Below are positions 1 through 5,346 of a DNA stretch of 5,420 bases, piece by piece. The position numbers were made by a program, and so were the translations under genes. The stretch is from Clostridiales bacterium. Its GTDB lineage: Bacteria > Bacillota_A > Clostridia > Oscillospirales > Oscillospiraceae. Under the pieces are notes generated by a model. It did no database searches. It was given only the letters and a program-made list of their open reading frames with translations, and had not been told where the DNA came from. Position 1 is the first letter of the stretch. Each line of letters opens with the position of its first letter. The stretch is taken from the NCBI GenBank assembly GCA_019417795.1, contig DXUR01000231.1, positions 1-5,420 on the forward strand. The letters run 5' to 3'.

Positions 1-152
1 AGGCTCTGGGCGATACCGGCCGTATTCTGGTGCGTGAGTCTGGCACTGAGCCGGTGGTTCGTGTTATGGTGGAAGCACCTGACCATAATACTTGCCAGAA
101 GTATGTTGATGAAGTGGTCAATGTAATCTGCGAAAAGGGATATAAGGCATAA
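1..152 (+). CDS. glmM: Phosphoglucosamine mutase, C-terminal end (partial)
   Basis: The frame is open from base 3 to a TAA at 150-152 and gives the last 49 residues of a protein whose start lies outside the window. The stretch GRILVRESGTEPVVRVMVEA carries the phosphate-binding loop R-x-S-G-T-E-P-x-x-R near the C-terminus of alpha-D-phosphohexomutases, in the form typical of GlmM. From family knowledge, GlmM is cytoplasmic and interconverts glucosamine-6-phosphate and glucosamine-1-phosphate, the step before UDP-GlcNAc synthesis. The next gene is glmS, which makes its substrate, and this supports GlmM over other hexomutases. The catalytic serine and metal-binding domains are not in view. The gene ends cleanly with a terminator 9 bases after the stop. 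Confidence 0.93.
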   Translation, partial: ALGDTGRILVRESGTEPVVRVMVEAPDHNTCQKYVDEVVNVICEKGYKA

Positions 153-160
153 AGTCAATG

Positions 161-190
161 ACGACTCTGGCAATTACCCGGAGTCGTTTT
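161..190 (+). terminator. Intrinsic terminator after glmM
   Basis: A 10-bp stem with one G-U pair (161-170, ACGACTCTGG, with 178-187, CCGGAGTCGT) closes a 7-nt loop (171-177). The 3' arm runs into four T residues (187-190). It starts 9 bases after the glmM stop and ends about 50 bases before glmS, so it should separate, or at least attenuate, transcription between the two genes. The U tract is short, so some read-through is possible. Confidence 0.8.
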
Positions 191-205
191 GCATAAAAGG
201 GAAAG

Positions 206-211
206 TATAAT
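206..211 (+). promoter_or_regulatory. Candidate -10 box for glmS
   Basis: A perfect TATAAT sits 28 bases before the glmS start and 16 bases after the glmM terminator, which is where a glmS promoter is expected. No good -35 hexamer lies 16-18 bases upstream: the positions fall on the terminator arm and match TTGACA poorly. There is also no TGn extension. The assignment rests on the -10 box and its position. Confidence 0.4.
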
Positions 212-223
212 AGATTAAATAAC

Positions 224-230
224 GGGAGGG
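224..230 (+). promoter_or_regulatory. Ribosome binding site of glmS
   Basis: GGGAGGG lies 8 bases before the ATG at 239. It fixes the start that leaves Cys at position 2 of GlmS, as the N-terminal nucleophile requires. Confidence 0.85.
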
Positions 231-238
231 ATAAACCT

Positions 239-2107
239 ATGTGTGGAATCGTTGGTTTCACAGGAAATCGACAGGCAGCACCGATCCTGCTAGATGGTCT
301 GTCAAAACTGGAATATAGAGGATATGACTCGGCTGGACTGGCTGTCCGTGACGGAGAAAATCTGGCACAGGTCGTGAAAGCGAAGGGACGCCTGTCCAAT
401 CTGATCGAGAAAACAGATGGCGGCAAGGCATTGAAAGGAACCTGTGGTATTGGTCATACTCGTTGGGCGACCCACGGTGAGCCGAGCCAAACCAATGCAC
501 ATCCGCATGTTTCAGGTAACTGTACCCGTTCTGGTTCCGGCACAGTGGAGTCTGAGGTCGTTGGCGTACATAACGGCATCATCGAGAACTATACCGAACT
601 GAAAGAAAAGCTGCTGAAGCACGATTATACATTCTATAGTCAGACGGATACGGAAGTGGTCATCAAGCTGGTGGACTACTATTATAAAAAGTACAACCTC
701 GGTCCTATTGATGCCATCGCTAAGACGATGGTGCGTGTCCGTGGTTCCTACGCTCTTGAGCTGATGTTCCGGGATTATCCGGGCGAGATCTGGGTAGCGC
801 GTAAGGACAGCCCGATGATCATTGGCATTGCAGACGGAGAAACCTATGTGGCTTCGGATGTCCCGGCAATTCTGAAATACACTCGCAATGTGTACTACAT
901 CGGTAATCTTGAGTTCGCAAAGCTCGTTCCGGGTGAGGCTCACTTTTATGATCTGAATGGTGATGAAATCGAGAAACAGACCACCGAGATCAAGTGGGAT
1001 GCAGAAGCAGCTGAAAAAGGCGGCTTTGAGCATTTCATGATGAAAGAAATCCATGAGCAGCCGAAAGCTGTTCAGGATACCCTTAACTCTGTGATCAAGA
1101 ACGGCGCTATCGACCTATCCAGTGTGGAGATCACCGAGGATGAAATTAAAAACTTTGAGCAAATCTATATTGTTGCCTGTGGCTCTGCATGGCATGTGGG
1201 CATGGCTGCTCAGTATGTGCTGGAAGATATAGCGGATATCCCAGTGCGTGTGGAACTTGCATCTGAGTTCCGTTATCGGAAGATGCCGCTCAATCAGAAA
1301 GCACTTGTAATCGTTGTCAGCCAGTCTGGCGAGACAGCAGATACATTGGCTGCACTGCGACTTGCAAAAGAAAAAGGCATAACCACAATGGCAATCGTCA
1401 ATGTGGTAGGCAGCAGTATTGCCCGTGAAGCGGACAAAGTGTTCTACACCCTTGCCGGTCCAGAAATCTCTGTTGCAACGACCAAGGCATACAGTGCACA
1501 GCTGGCAGCCATGTACTGTCTGGCGGTTCAGTTTGCAAAGGTCAGAGGAAAAATCACGGAGGAGCAGTACAGCTACTATATTTCTGAACTGTTGACTCTC
1601 CCGGAGAAGATGCAGAAAACTTTGGAAGATAAAGAGCGCATCCAGTGGTTTGCATCAAAGTATGCCAATGCGCATGATGTGTTCTTCGTAGGTCGTGGCA
1701 TTGACTATGCTGTCTGCTTGGAAGGTAGTTTGAAACTGAAAGAAATCAGCTACATTCACTCGGAGGCATATGCAGCTGGTGAACTGAAGCACGGGACCAT
1801 CAGCCTGATTGAGCAGGGAACATTGGTCATTGGTGTACTGACCCAAAGCGAACTCTACGAAAAGACTATCAGCAATATGCTGGAGTGCAAGAGCCGTGGC
1901 GCTTATCTGATGGGGCTCACTACTTATGGCAAGTATGAAATCGAAGATCAGGTAAACTTCACAGTCTATGTTCCAAAAGTGGATGAGCATTTCGTTGGTA
2001 GTTTGGCAGTGATCCCGCTGCAGTTGCTGGGTTACTATGTGTCTGTAGCCAAGGGTCTGGATGTGGATAAGCCGAGAAATTTGGCTAAAAGTGTTACTGT
2101 GGAATAA
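239..2107 (+). CDS. glmS: Glutamine--fructose-6-phosphate aminotransferase (isomerizing)
   Basis: A cytoplasmic enzyme that makes glucosamine-6-phosphate from fructose-6-phosphate and glutamine, the entry to UDP-GlcNAc, peptidoglycan and teichoic-acid precursors. The order is a class II glutaminase domain (about 2-240) followed by two SIS sugar-isomerase domains (about 300-435 and 470-605). Visible motifs are MCGIVGF with the Cys2 nucleophile, RGYDSAG (27-33), GHTRWATHG (72-80), HNGIIEN (111-117), ACGSAWH (313-319), SQSGET (361-366), EISVATTKAYSAQ (409-421), GELKHG (514-519) and the conserved C-terminus KPRNLAKSVTVE, whose Lys616 matches the catalytic lysine near the end of the E. coli enzyme. 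At 622 aa it is slightly longer than the usual 600-610. The surplus is mostly a Gly/Ser-rich insert at about 93-106, between HPHVS and VVGVHNG. All key residues are present, so the enzyme should be active. The RBS supports this start. Confidence 0.98.
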   Translation: MCGIVGFTGNRQAAPILLDGLSKLEYRGYDSAGLAVRDGENLAQVVKAKGRLSNLIEKTDGGKALKGTCGIGHTRWATHGEPSQTNAHPHVSGNCTRSGSGTVESEVVGVHNGIIENYTELKEKLLKHDYTFYSQTDTEVVIKLVDYYYKKYNLGPIDAIAKTMVRVRGSYALELMFRDYPGEIWVARKDSPMIIGIADGETYVASDVPAILKYTRNVYYIGNLEFAKLVPGEAHFYDLNGDEIEKQTTEIKWDAEAAEKGGFEHFMMKEIHEQPKAVQDTLNSVIKNGAIDLSSVEITEDEIKNFEQIYIVACGSAWHVGMAAQYVLEDIADIPVRVELASEFRYRKMPLNQKALVIVVSQSGETADTLAALRLAKEKGITTMAIVNVVGSSIAREADKVFYTLAGPEISVATTKAYSAQLAAMYCLAVQFAKVRGKITEEQYSYYISELLTLPEKMQKTLEDKERIQWFASKYANAHDVFFVGRGIDYAVCLEGSLKLKEISYIHSEAYAAGELKHGTISLIEQGTLVIGVLTQSELYEKTISNMLECKSRGAYLMGLTTYGKYEIEDQVNFTVYVPKVDEHFVGSLAVIPLQLLGYYVSVAKGLDVDKPRNLAKSVTVE

Positions 2108-2113
2108 ACATAG

Positions 2114-2254
2114 AATAATAATGGTTCTGAATATGAAATCCTTCGAGAAAAACTATATTTAAAAGATGAAAAAGTGGAGTATGAAACATTAGAAAACTTG
2201 ATAAAAATGGGAGAATTTATCGAAGTCATGGAGTTTGAGAGAATTGAAAAATAA
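2114..2254 (+). pseudogene. Orphan 46-codon open stretch without a start, possible gene remnant
   Basis: Two codons after the glmS stop comes a second in-frame stop (TAG, 2111-2113). An uninterrupted frame then runs 46 codons to a TAA at 2252-2254. Its translation (NNNGSEYEILREKL, then LKDEKVEYETLENLIK, ending FIEVMEFERIEK) is strongly coding-like: rich in Glu and Lys with regularly spaced hydrophobics, as in a helical C-terminal tail. It has no ATG near its beginning. The first in-frame ATG is at 2207 and would leave only 15 residues, with no ribosome binding site. I do not recognise the family. The best reading is the 3' end of a gene whose 5' part was lost when DNA was joined to the glmS end. 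A chance open frame in AT-rich spacer DNA is the alternative. Confidence 0.4.
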
Positions 2255-2288
2255 AATTTCACTGTTTCATGTCAACAAGATTTTTATT

Positions 2289-2296
2289 AGAGGAGA
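2289..2296 (+). promoter_or_regulatory. Ribosome binding site that decides the start of the first FRG gene
   Basis: AGAGGAGA, with AGGAG at 2291-2295, lies 9 bases before the ATG at 2305. The longer in-frame ATG at 2269 is preceded only by AT-rich sequence without a Shine-Dalgarno match, so 2305 is the preferred start. Confidence 0.8.
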
Positions 2297-2304
2297 ACTG
2301 TGTT

Positions 2305-3081
2305 ATGCTCTGTGAATTGGAAGTCAATAGCATTGGTACATATGTAGAACTGATTACACGAATTGATGCCGAACAACAGTATCGTATGTGGTTCCGAGGT
2401 CAGTCTGATTATTCGTGGGGGCTAGTACCATCGGTTCAACGGAAAGATGGCCATGGTGAACATTATGAGCAGTATATAACGACCAATTTCATGATTCATA
2501 CTATGCGGCTGAATCCTAGTGTTCCGCAACGGTATGACCGCGCATCGTGGTTGACGTTAATGCAGCATTATGGATTACCAACTAGATTGCTGGATTGGTC
2601 GGAATCGCCTCTGGTTGCATTATATTTTGCATTGAGCAGTGATGAAGATGCAAAGACGGATGCAGCCGTCTGGGTTCTGAACCCGATGGAGCTGAATAAG
2701 AAAGTGGGTTATGGAGAATATGTGCCTCCGATAAGCTATGACAGTCTGAATGGTGACTTGGAAGGTGCGTTTTCTAATCATAATAACGACGATAATAAAT
2801 CACAGAATAGAATTATTGCGTGTCATGGTGTAGGAAGCGACTTGAGAATGTATGTACAACAATCGGATTTTACGATTCACAGCACTTCTGAACATCTGGA
2901 TAAGATACTCATGGCGGATGAATCCTGCAACTATTTTTATAAGATTCGTATACCGCAACAGATTAGAAAGCAATTATTAGTTCAGCTGGATGCGATGGGA
3001 TTCCATGAAAGTTCTATTTATCCAGATATGGAGCATATTGCACGAGAAGAAGCAAATATGTGTTTCGGCTCACAAAATTGA
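2305..3081 (+). CDS. FRG domain-containing protein (first of a tandem pair)
   Basis: A 258-aa protein of the FRG family, recognised from WFRGQ (29-33), from LMQHYGLPTRLLDW (85-98) followed by SPLVALYFA (101-109), and from AAVWVLNP (120-127). Further along come the R-x3-Q-x3-F element (181-189) and the family ending GFHESSIYPDMEHIA (232-245). The domain fills almost the whole chain, and I see no signal peptide or membrane segment, so it is probably cytoplasmic. The biochemical activity of FRG domains is not firmly established; the name comes only from the conserved F-R-G residues. The start at 2305 is chosen from its strong RBS; the frame also opens at 2269, which would add 12 residues. No terminator follows glmS and no convincing promoter precedes this gene, so read-through from glmS may drive it. 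The sequence is AT-richer than glmS, consistent with acquisition. Function unknown; defence or mobile-element association is an inference. Confidence 0.88.
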   Translation: MLCELEVNSIGTYVELITRIDAEQQYRMWFRGQSDYSWGLVPSVQRKDGHGEHYEQYITTNFMIHTMRLNPSVPQRYDRASWLTLMQHYGLPTRLLDWSESPLVALYFALSSDEDAKTDAAVWVLNPMELNKKVGYGEYVPPISYDSLNGDLEGAFSNHNNDDNKSQNRIIACHGVGSDLRMYVQQSDFTIHSTSEHLDKILMADESCNYFYKIRIPQQIRKQLLVQLDAMGFHESSIYPDMEHIAREEANMCFGSQN

Positions 3082-3171
3082 AATGAACCAGTATAGCCTT
3101 AAGCATTTTTATTTCATATTTGAATTTTAGCTATATAGGGATAATTGTATTGGCACTGTTATCCATTGCAT

Positions 3172-3178
3172 GGTGAGG
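3172..3178 (+). promoter_or_regulatory. Ribosome binding site of the second FRG gene
   Basis: GGTGAGG lies 10 bases before the ATG at 3189. An earlier ATG at 3184 is nearer but opens only a two-codon frame (Met-Lys-stop) whose TGA overlaps the real start by two bases. Confidence 0.6.
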
Positions 3179-3188
3179 TTATAATGAA

Positions 3189-4247
3189 ATGACAAAAGTA
3201 ACAAGATTGACTGAATACATGGAAGTCATTTGCAACCGACCGTATATGCAAAATGAACATCATGTAATGAATCAAAACAAGTCAAATGCTATTCGCAGCG
3301 AGTTTGAAGACTTATTATTCGAGGCGAAAGATACAAAGGCTAGATTACCTCAAAGAAAAGTAAAAAACGACAAGCTTTCAGCATTTATAAAGCAATACGC
3401 GATACCGCTCTATTCCTATGCGTACAGAACAAAAAATCCTCAAAATAGTAAAAACCAAGAAGCAAATGAAAGAACTTTCTTCTATCGCGGCGTTAATAAT
3501 TCGACATACTTGATTGCACCAGGTATATATCGAAAAGGTGAAAAGCACGATGAAAATTTCTACTTCAACGAAATCAGTGTTCGTTGTCCGCAGACTTTTA
3601 GAACGCTGACAAATGTTGAAAAGCTGACGTATATGCAACATTATGGCTGTCCGACTCGATTACTCGATATAACGACAAACCCTCTGGTCGCGCTTTATTT
3701 TGCGTGTGCTGGAGAAAATGACAGTGATGGTGCAATTTATATTTTTGCTGTTAATAAGCGTGATGTGCGATATGCCAATAGTGATAGAGTCCAGATGCTT
3801 GCAACCCTTGCTGAGTTTAGAGCGTCTGAACAAGAATTGTTTTGGAATGCTGCTTACGAAAATGTGGTAGAGGATAAATTCCCTCAGCAGAGTAACGGAA
3901 AATATCGTGAAAAAATGTTTGAACAATTTTATCATGCGATAAAAAGGCATAATGCTGCATTTGAAAGGGAAATTGTTCCATTGGATCTTCTTACACCACA
4001 GTTCGTTCAGCCGAATAGAGATAATCCAAGAATTCTAAAACAGGATGGAGCATTTATTATATCCGGTTTGGATGCGAGTGACAAGGAAAGTGATAATAAA
4101 ATACGAGAATTTCTTGTTAAGGAGCTCATAATTCCAAAAGAAGCCAAGGAACAGTTAAGAAAAGAACTTGAGTATGTTGGAATCAATCAAGCATCGCTCT
4201 TCCCAGAAGTTGATAAAGTAGCAGATTATTTAAGAAGAATGGCTTGA
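3189..4247 (+). CDS. FRG domain-containing protein (second of a tandem pair, long form)
   Basis: A 352-aa FRG-family protein, divergent from its upstream neighbour but with the same ordered motifs: FFYRG (97-101), MQHYGCPTRLLD (149-160), NPLVALYFA (164-172), GAIYIFAVN (181-189), RILKQDGAF (281-289) and the ending VGINQASLFPEVDKVA (330-345). It differs by an N-terminal extension of about 95 residues, basic and polar with no recognised domain, and by a longer insert (about 190-280) between the second and third motif blocks. No signal peptide or membrane segment is seen. The gene lies 107 bases after the first FRG gene on the same strand with no terminator between them, so co-transcription is likely. 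Codon choice is AT-rich (many ATA, AGA, TTA), unlike glmS. Internal ATGs at 3219, 3246 and 3267 lack a clear RBS, so 3189 is kept. Molecular function is unknown. Confidence 0.88.
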   Translation: MTKVTRLTEYMEVICNRPYMQNEHHVMNQNKSNAIRSEFEDLLFEAKDTKARLPQRKVKNDKLSAFIKQYAIPLYSYAYRTKNPQNSKNQEANERTFFYRGVNNSTYLIAPGIYRKGEKHDENFYFNEISVRCPQTFRTLTNVEKLTYMQHYGCPTRLLDITTNPLVALYFACAGENDSDGAIYIFAVNKRDVRYANSDRVQMLATLAEFRASEQELFWNAAYENVVEDKFPQQSNGKYREKMFEQFYHAIKRHNAAFEREIVPLDLLTPQFVQPNRDNPRILKQDGAFIISGLDASDKESDNKIREFLVKELIIPKEAKEQLRKELEYVGINQASLFPEVDKVADYLRRMA

Positions 4248-4282
4248 GTGCAGAAAATGATGTGCAGTTGTTTAGTGATTAT

Positions 4283-4308
4283 AATGGCTGGAGTAGTTGC
4301 CGTTTTTT
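4283..4308 (+). terminator. Weak intrinsic terminator after the second FRG gene
   Basis: A 6-bp stem pairs AATGGC (4283-4288) with GCCGTT (4299-4304), with one U-G pair and a 10-nt loop. It runs into six T residues (4303-4308). The stem is short, but the T tract and the position 36 bases after the FRG stop fit a terminator. The 3' arm overlaps the -35 box of the next gene. Confidence 0.5.
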
Positions 4309-4325
4309 CATAATGATGCTATACT
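4297..4325 (+). promoter_or_regulatory. Promoter of the small coiled-coil gene
   Basis: TTGCCG (4297-4302, 4 of 6 bases to the -35 consensus) is 17 bases from TATACT (4320-4325, 5 of 6 to the -10 consensus). A TGC directly before the -10 gives an extended -10 element. Transcription should begin near 4332, leaving a leader of about 30 nt before the ATG at 4363. This is the best sigma-70/sigma-A type promoter in the window. Confidence 0.7.
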
Positions 4326-4348
4326 AAACTTGGGATTATACATAATTC

Positions 4349-4355
4349 GGAGGTG
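4349..4355 (+). promoter_or_regulatory. Ribosome binding site that decides the start of the coiled-coil gene
   Basis: GGAGGTG lies 7 bases (9 counted from GGAGG) before the ATG at 4363. The longer frame from the ATG at 4297 would begin inside the -35 box and upstream of the predicted transcript start, so it is ruled out. Confidence 0.85.
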
Positions 4356-4362
4356 TACAACG

Positions 4363-4692
4363 ATGCCCAGAACAAAAGGTAGCAAGAATAAGCCCAAAAC
4401 TGTGACTGCTGATTTCGCAACGCAGATTGTAGAAAAGCAGTCCGCAAAGGAAGCACTCACAGCGGAAATCGCATCCATCACCGCAAACATTGACACTTTG
4501 AAAGCTGACCTGAAAGAGAAGAAAGCATTGCTGAAAGCTATCGACAAGGAAATTGTCAAGCTGGAAGCAAAGAAGGCGAAGGCAGATGCCAAAGCTGCAG
4601 AGGAAGCAAAGAAAGCAGAGGCAGAATCTGTTCTAAAGAAATTGCTTGCCGAAGGCATGAGTGCTGATGAAATTCTCGAAAAACTGAAATAA
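4363..4692 (+). CDS. Small coiled-coil protein with AT-hook-like basic N-terminus
   Basis: A 109-aa hypothetical protein. It begins MPRTKGSKNKPK, a basic stretch resembling the R-x-K-G-S-K/N AT-hook-like motif seen at the start of some small Firmicutes and phage proteins, which suggests contact with nucleic acid. Residues about 25-95 are almost wholly Ala, Lys, Glu and Leu with no proline or aromatic residue, so a long alpha-helical coiled coil is predicted. The end, KKLLAEGMSADEILEKLK, reads as a short helix-turn-helix-like hairpin with a G-M-S turn. This layout (basic arm, coiled coil, small C-terminal helical unit) would fit a dimeric nucleoid-associated or regulatory protein, but that is inference and I recognise no named family. 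The gene has its own promoter and a strong terminator, so it is monocistronic. Base composition and codon use are closer to glmS than to the FRG genes. Confidence 0.8.
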   Translation: MPRTKGSKNKPKTVTADFATQIVEKQSAKEALTAEIASITANIDTLKADLKEKKALLKAIDKEIVKLEAKKAKADAKAAEEAKKAEAESVLKKLLAEGMSADEILEKLK

Positions 4693-4696
4693 CACG

Positions 4697-4743
4697 AAAA
4701 ACCCGTAATGGACAGGCATAACGCACCGTCCATTACGGGTTTT
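4697..4743. terminator. Bidirectional intrinsic terminator between convergent genes
   Basis: A perfect 16-bp inverted repeat (4698-4713 with 4728-4743) encloses a 14-nt loop. The plus-strand transcript ends its stem in four U residues (4740-4743). The minus-strand transcript ends in five U residues, from the A run at 4697-4701. The repeat lies 5 bases after the stop of the coiled-coil gene and 20 bases after the stop of the minus-strand ImmA-like gene, so it can serve both. Confidence 0.92.
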
Positions 4744-4763
4744 AGGGTTATAAGAACATAAGT

Positions 4764-5318
4764 TCATCCGGCGGCCACATCAAACTGAAAATGTGCCGGA
4801 AGGTTGAACTGCTTGATAAACGCATGATGCTGGGCATGATAGTGACGCAGATCATATCCCAGATGGTGCAGTTCAAGAAGTTTCACCATCACTAGATTGA
4901 GGTGAATCCGTTTGGCTACAGAGATTTGCGCAGCGTCTAACCCGCGCTTCGTCATTTGATAGACTTCATCACTGTCCAGCATCAGGTGGGATGTGAAAGC
5001 GTTATGCTCGTAAAGAAGGATGTGCTTGTTCTTAATGGTCAGAAACTTGTCCAGGGTATGCAAGTCCATGAGCAACTGATGCTCCAGATAATGTCCCAGC
5101 GCATAACCGCACACCATCTGCTTTGTCTGTTTGTCCAGCTGGCGATTGATAAGAATCAGTGGCTTATCAAAATAGAGCGAAAGTAAACCCAACATATCTC
5201 TAATGCGAGACGTTTCACTGATGTCCAGACTGCAACTGCGCGCGATCTGTTTGATGTTGCGAGTTCCGACATTTTGGACAAGTTCATTAGCAGCTTGGTG
5301 AATAAATGCAGAATCCAT
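4764..5318 (-). CDS. ImmA/IrrE-like protein with degenerate zinc motif (probable pseudopeptidase)
   Basis: A 184-aa protein with the layout of the ImmA/IrrE (M78-like) metallopeptidase family. There is an N-terminal helical part, a strand pair PLILINRQLDKQTKQMVC (53-70), then a helix GYALGHYLEH (71-80) where the family has HELGHYLLH, and a second helix YEHNAFTSHLML (103-114) where the family has E-x-x-N-x-F-A-x-x-L-L. A C-terminal GLDAAQISVAKRIHL (126-140) matches the family segment in which the protein recognises partner or DNA. The HExxH motif is replaced by Y72-A73-L-G-H76. One zinc ligand and the catalytic glutamate are lost, while His76 and the candidate third ligand Glu104 remain. In active relatives these enzymes cleave phage or ICE repressors; here a non-catalytic binding role is inferred. 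The start at 5318 is set by AAGGAGAT (plus positions 5325-5332) 6-8 bases before it, instead of the longer frame from 5345. Confidence 0.75.
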   Translation of the reverse strand: MDSAFIHQAANELVQNVGTRNIKQIARSCSLDISETSRIRDMLGLLSLYFDKPLILINRQLDKQTKQMVCGYALGHYLEHQLLMDLHTLDKFLTIKNKHILLYEHNAFTSHLMLDSDEVYQMTKRGLDAAQISVAKRIHLNLVMVKLLELHHLGYDLRHYHAQHHAFIKQFNLPAHFQFDVAAG

Positions 5319-5324
5319 AATGTG

Positions 5325-5332
5325 ATCTCCTT
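5325..5332 (-). promoter_or_regulatory. Ribosome binding site that decides the start of the ImmA-like gene
   Basis: On the minus strand AAGGAGAT precedes the ATG at 5318, with 8 bases between GGAG and the ATG. The alternative ATG at 5345 lies upstream of this site and would place the RBS inside the coding sequence. Confidence 0.85.
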
Positions 5333-5346
5333 CCGGGGATAGCATA

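Noticed and set aside
512..1054. Long minus-strand open frame inside glmS (180 codons)
   Set aside because: It is fully antisense to a strongly conserved enzyme and has no RBS. Its translation lacks recognisable motifs and follows from the codon pattern of glmS.
2075..2091. Hairpin AGCC/GGCT near the end of glmS as a terminator
   Set aside because: The stem is only 4 bp, lies inside the coding region and has no T tract after it.
2269..2304. Longer N-terminus for the first FRG protein
   Set aside because: There is no Shine-Dalgarno before 2269, whereas AGGAG is ideally placed for 2305.
3120..3145. Promoter TTGAAT with GATAAT before the second FRG gene
   Set aside because: The spacer is only 14 bases, outside the functional range, and other pairings are no better.
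2305..4247. Reading the FRG pair as a toxin-antitoxin module
   Set aside because: Both proteins carry the same domain with intact motifs, they are separated by 107 bases, and neither looks like a small antitoxin. Nothing in the sequence supports the claim directly.
4308..4733. Minus-strand open frame opposite the coiled-coil gene
   Set aside because: It is the Ser/Ala/Phe-rich mirror of an Ala/Lys/Glu coding strand, spans the bidirectional terminator and has no RBS.
4956..5186. Plus-strand open frame opposite the ImmA-like gene
   Set aside because: It is antisense to a gene with clear family motifs and a strong RBS, and has no own signals.
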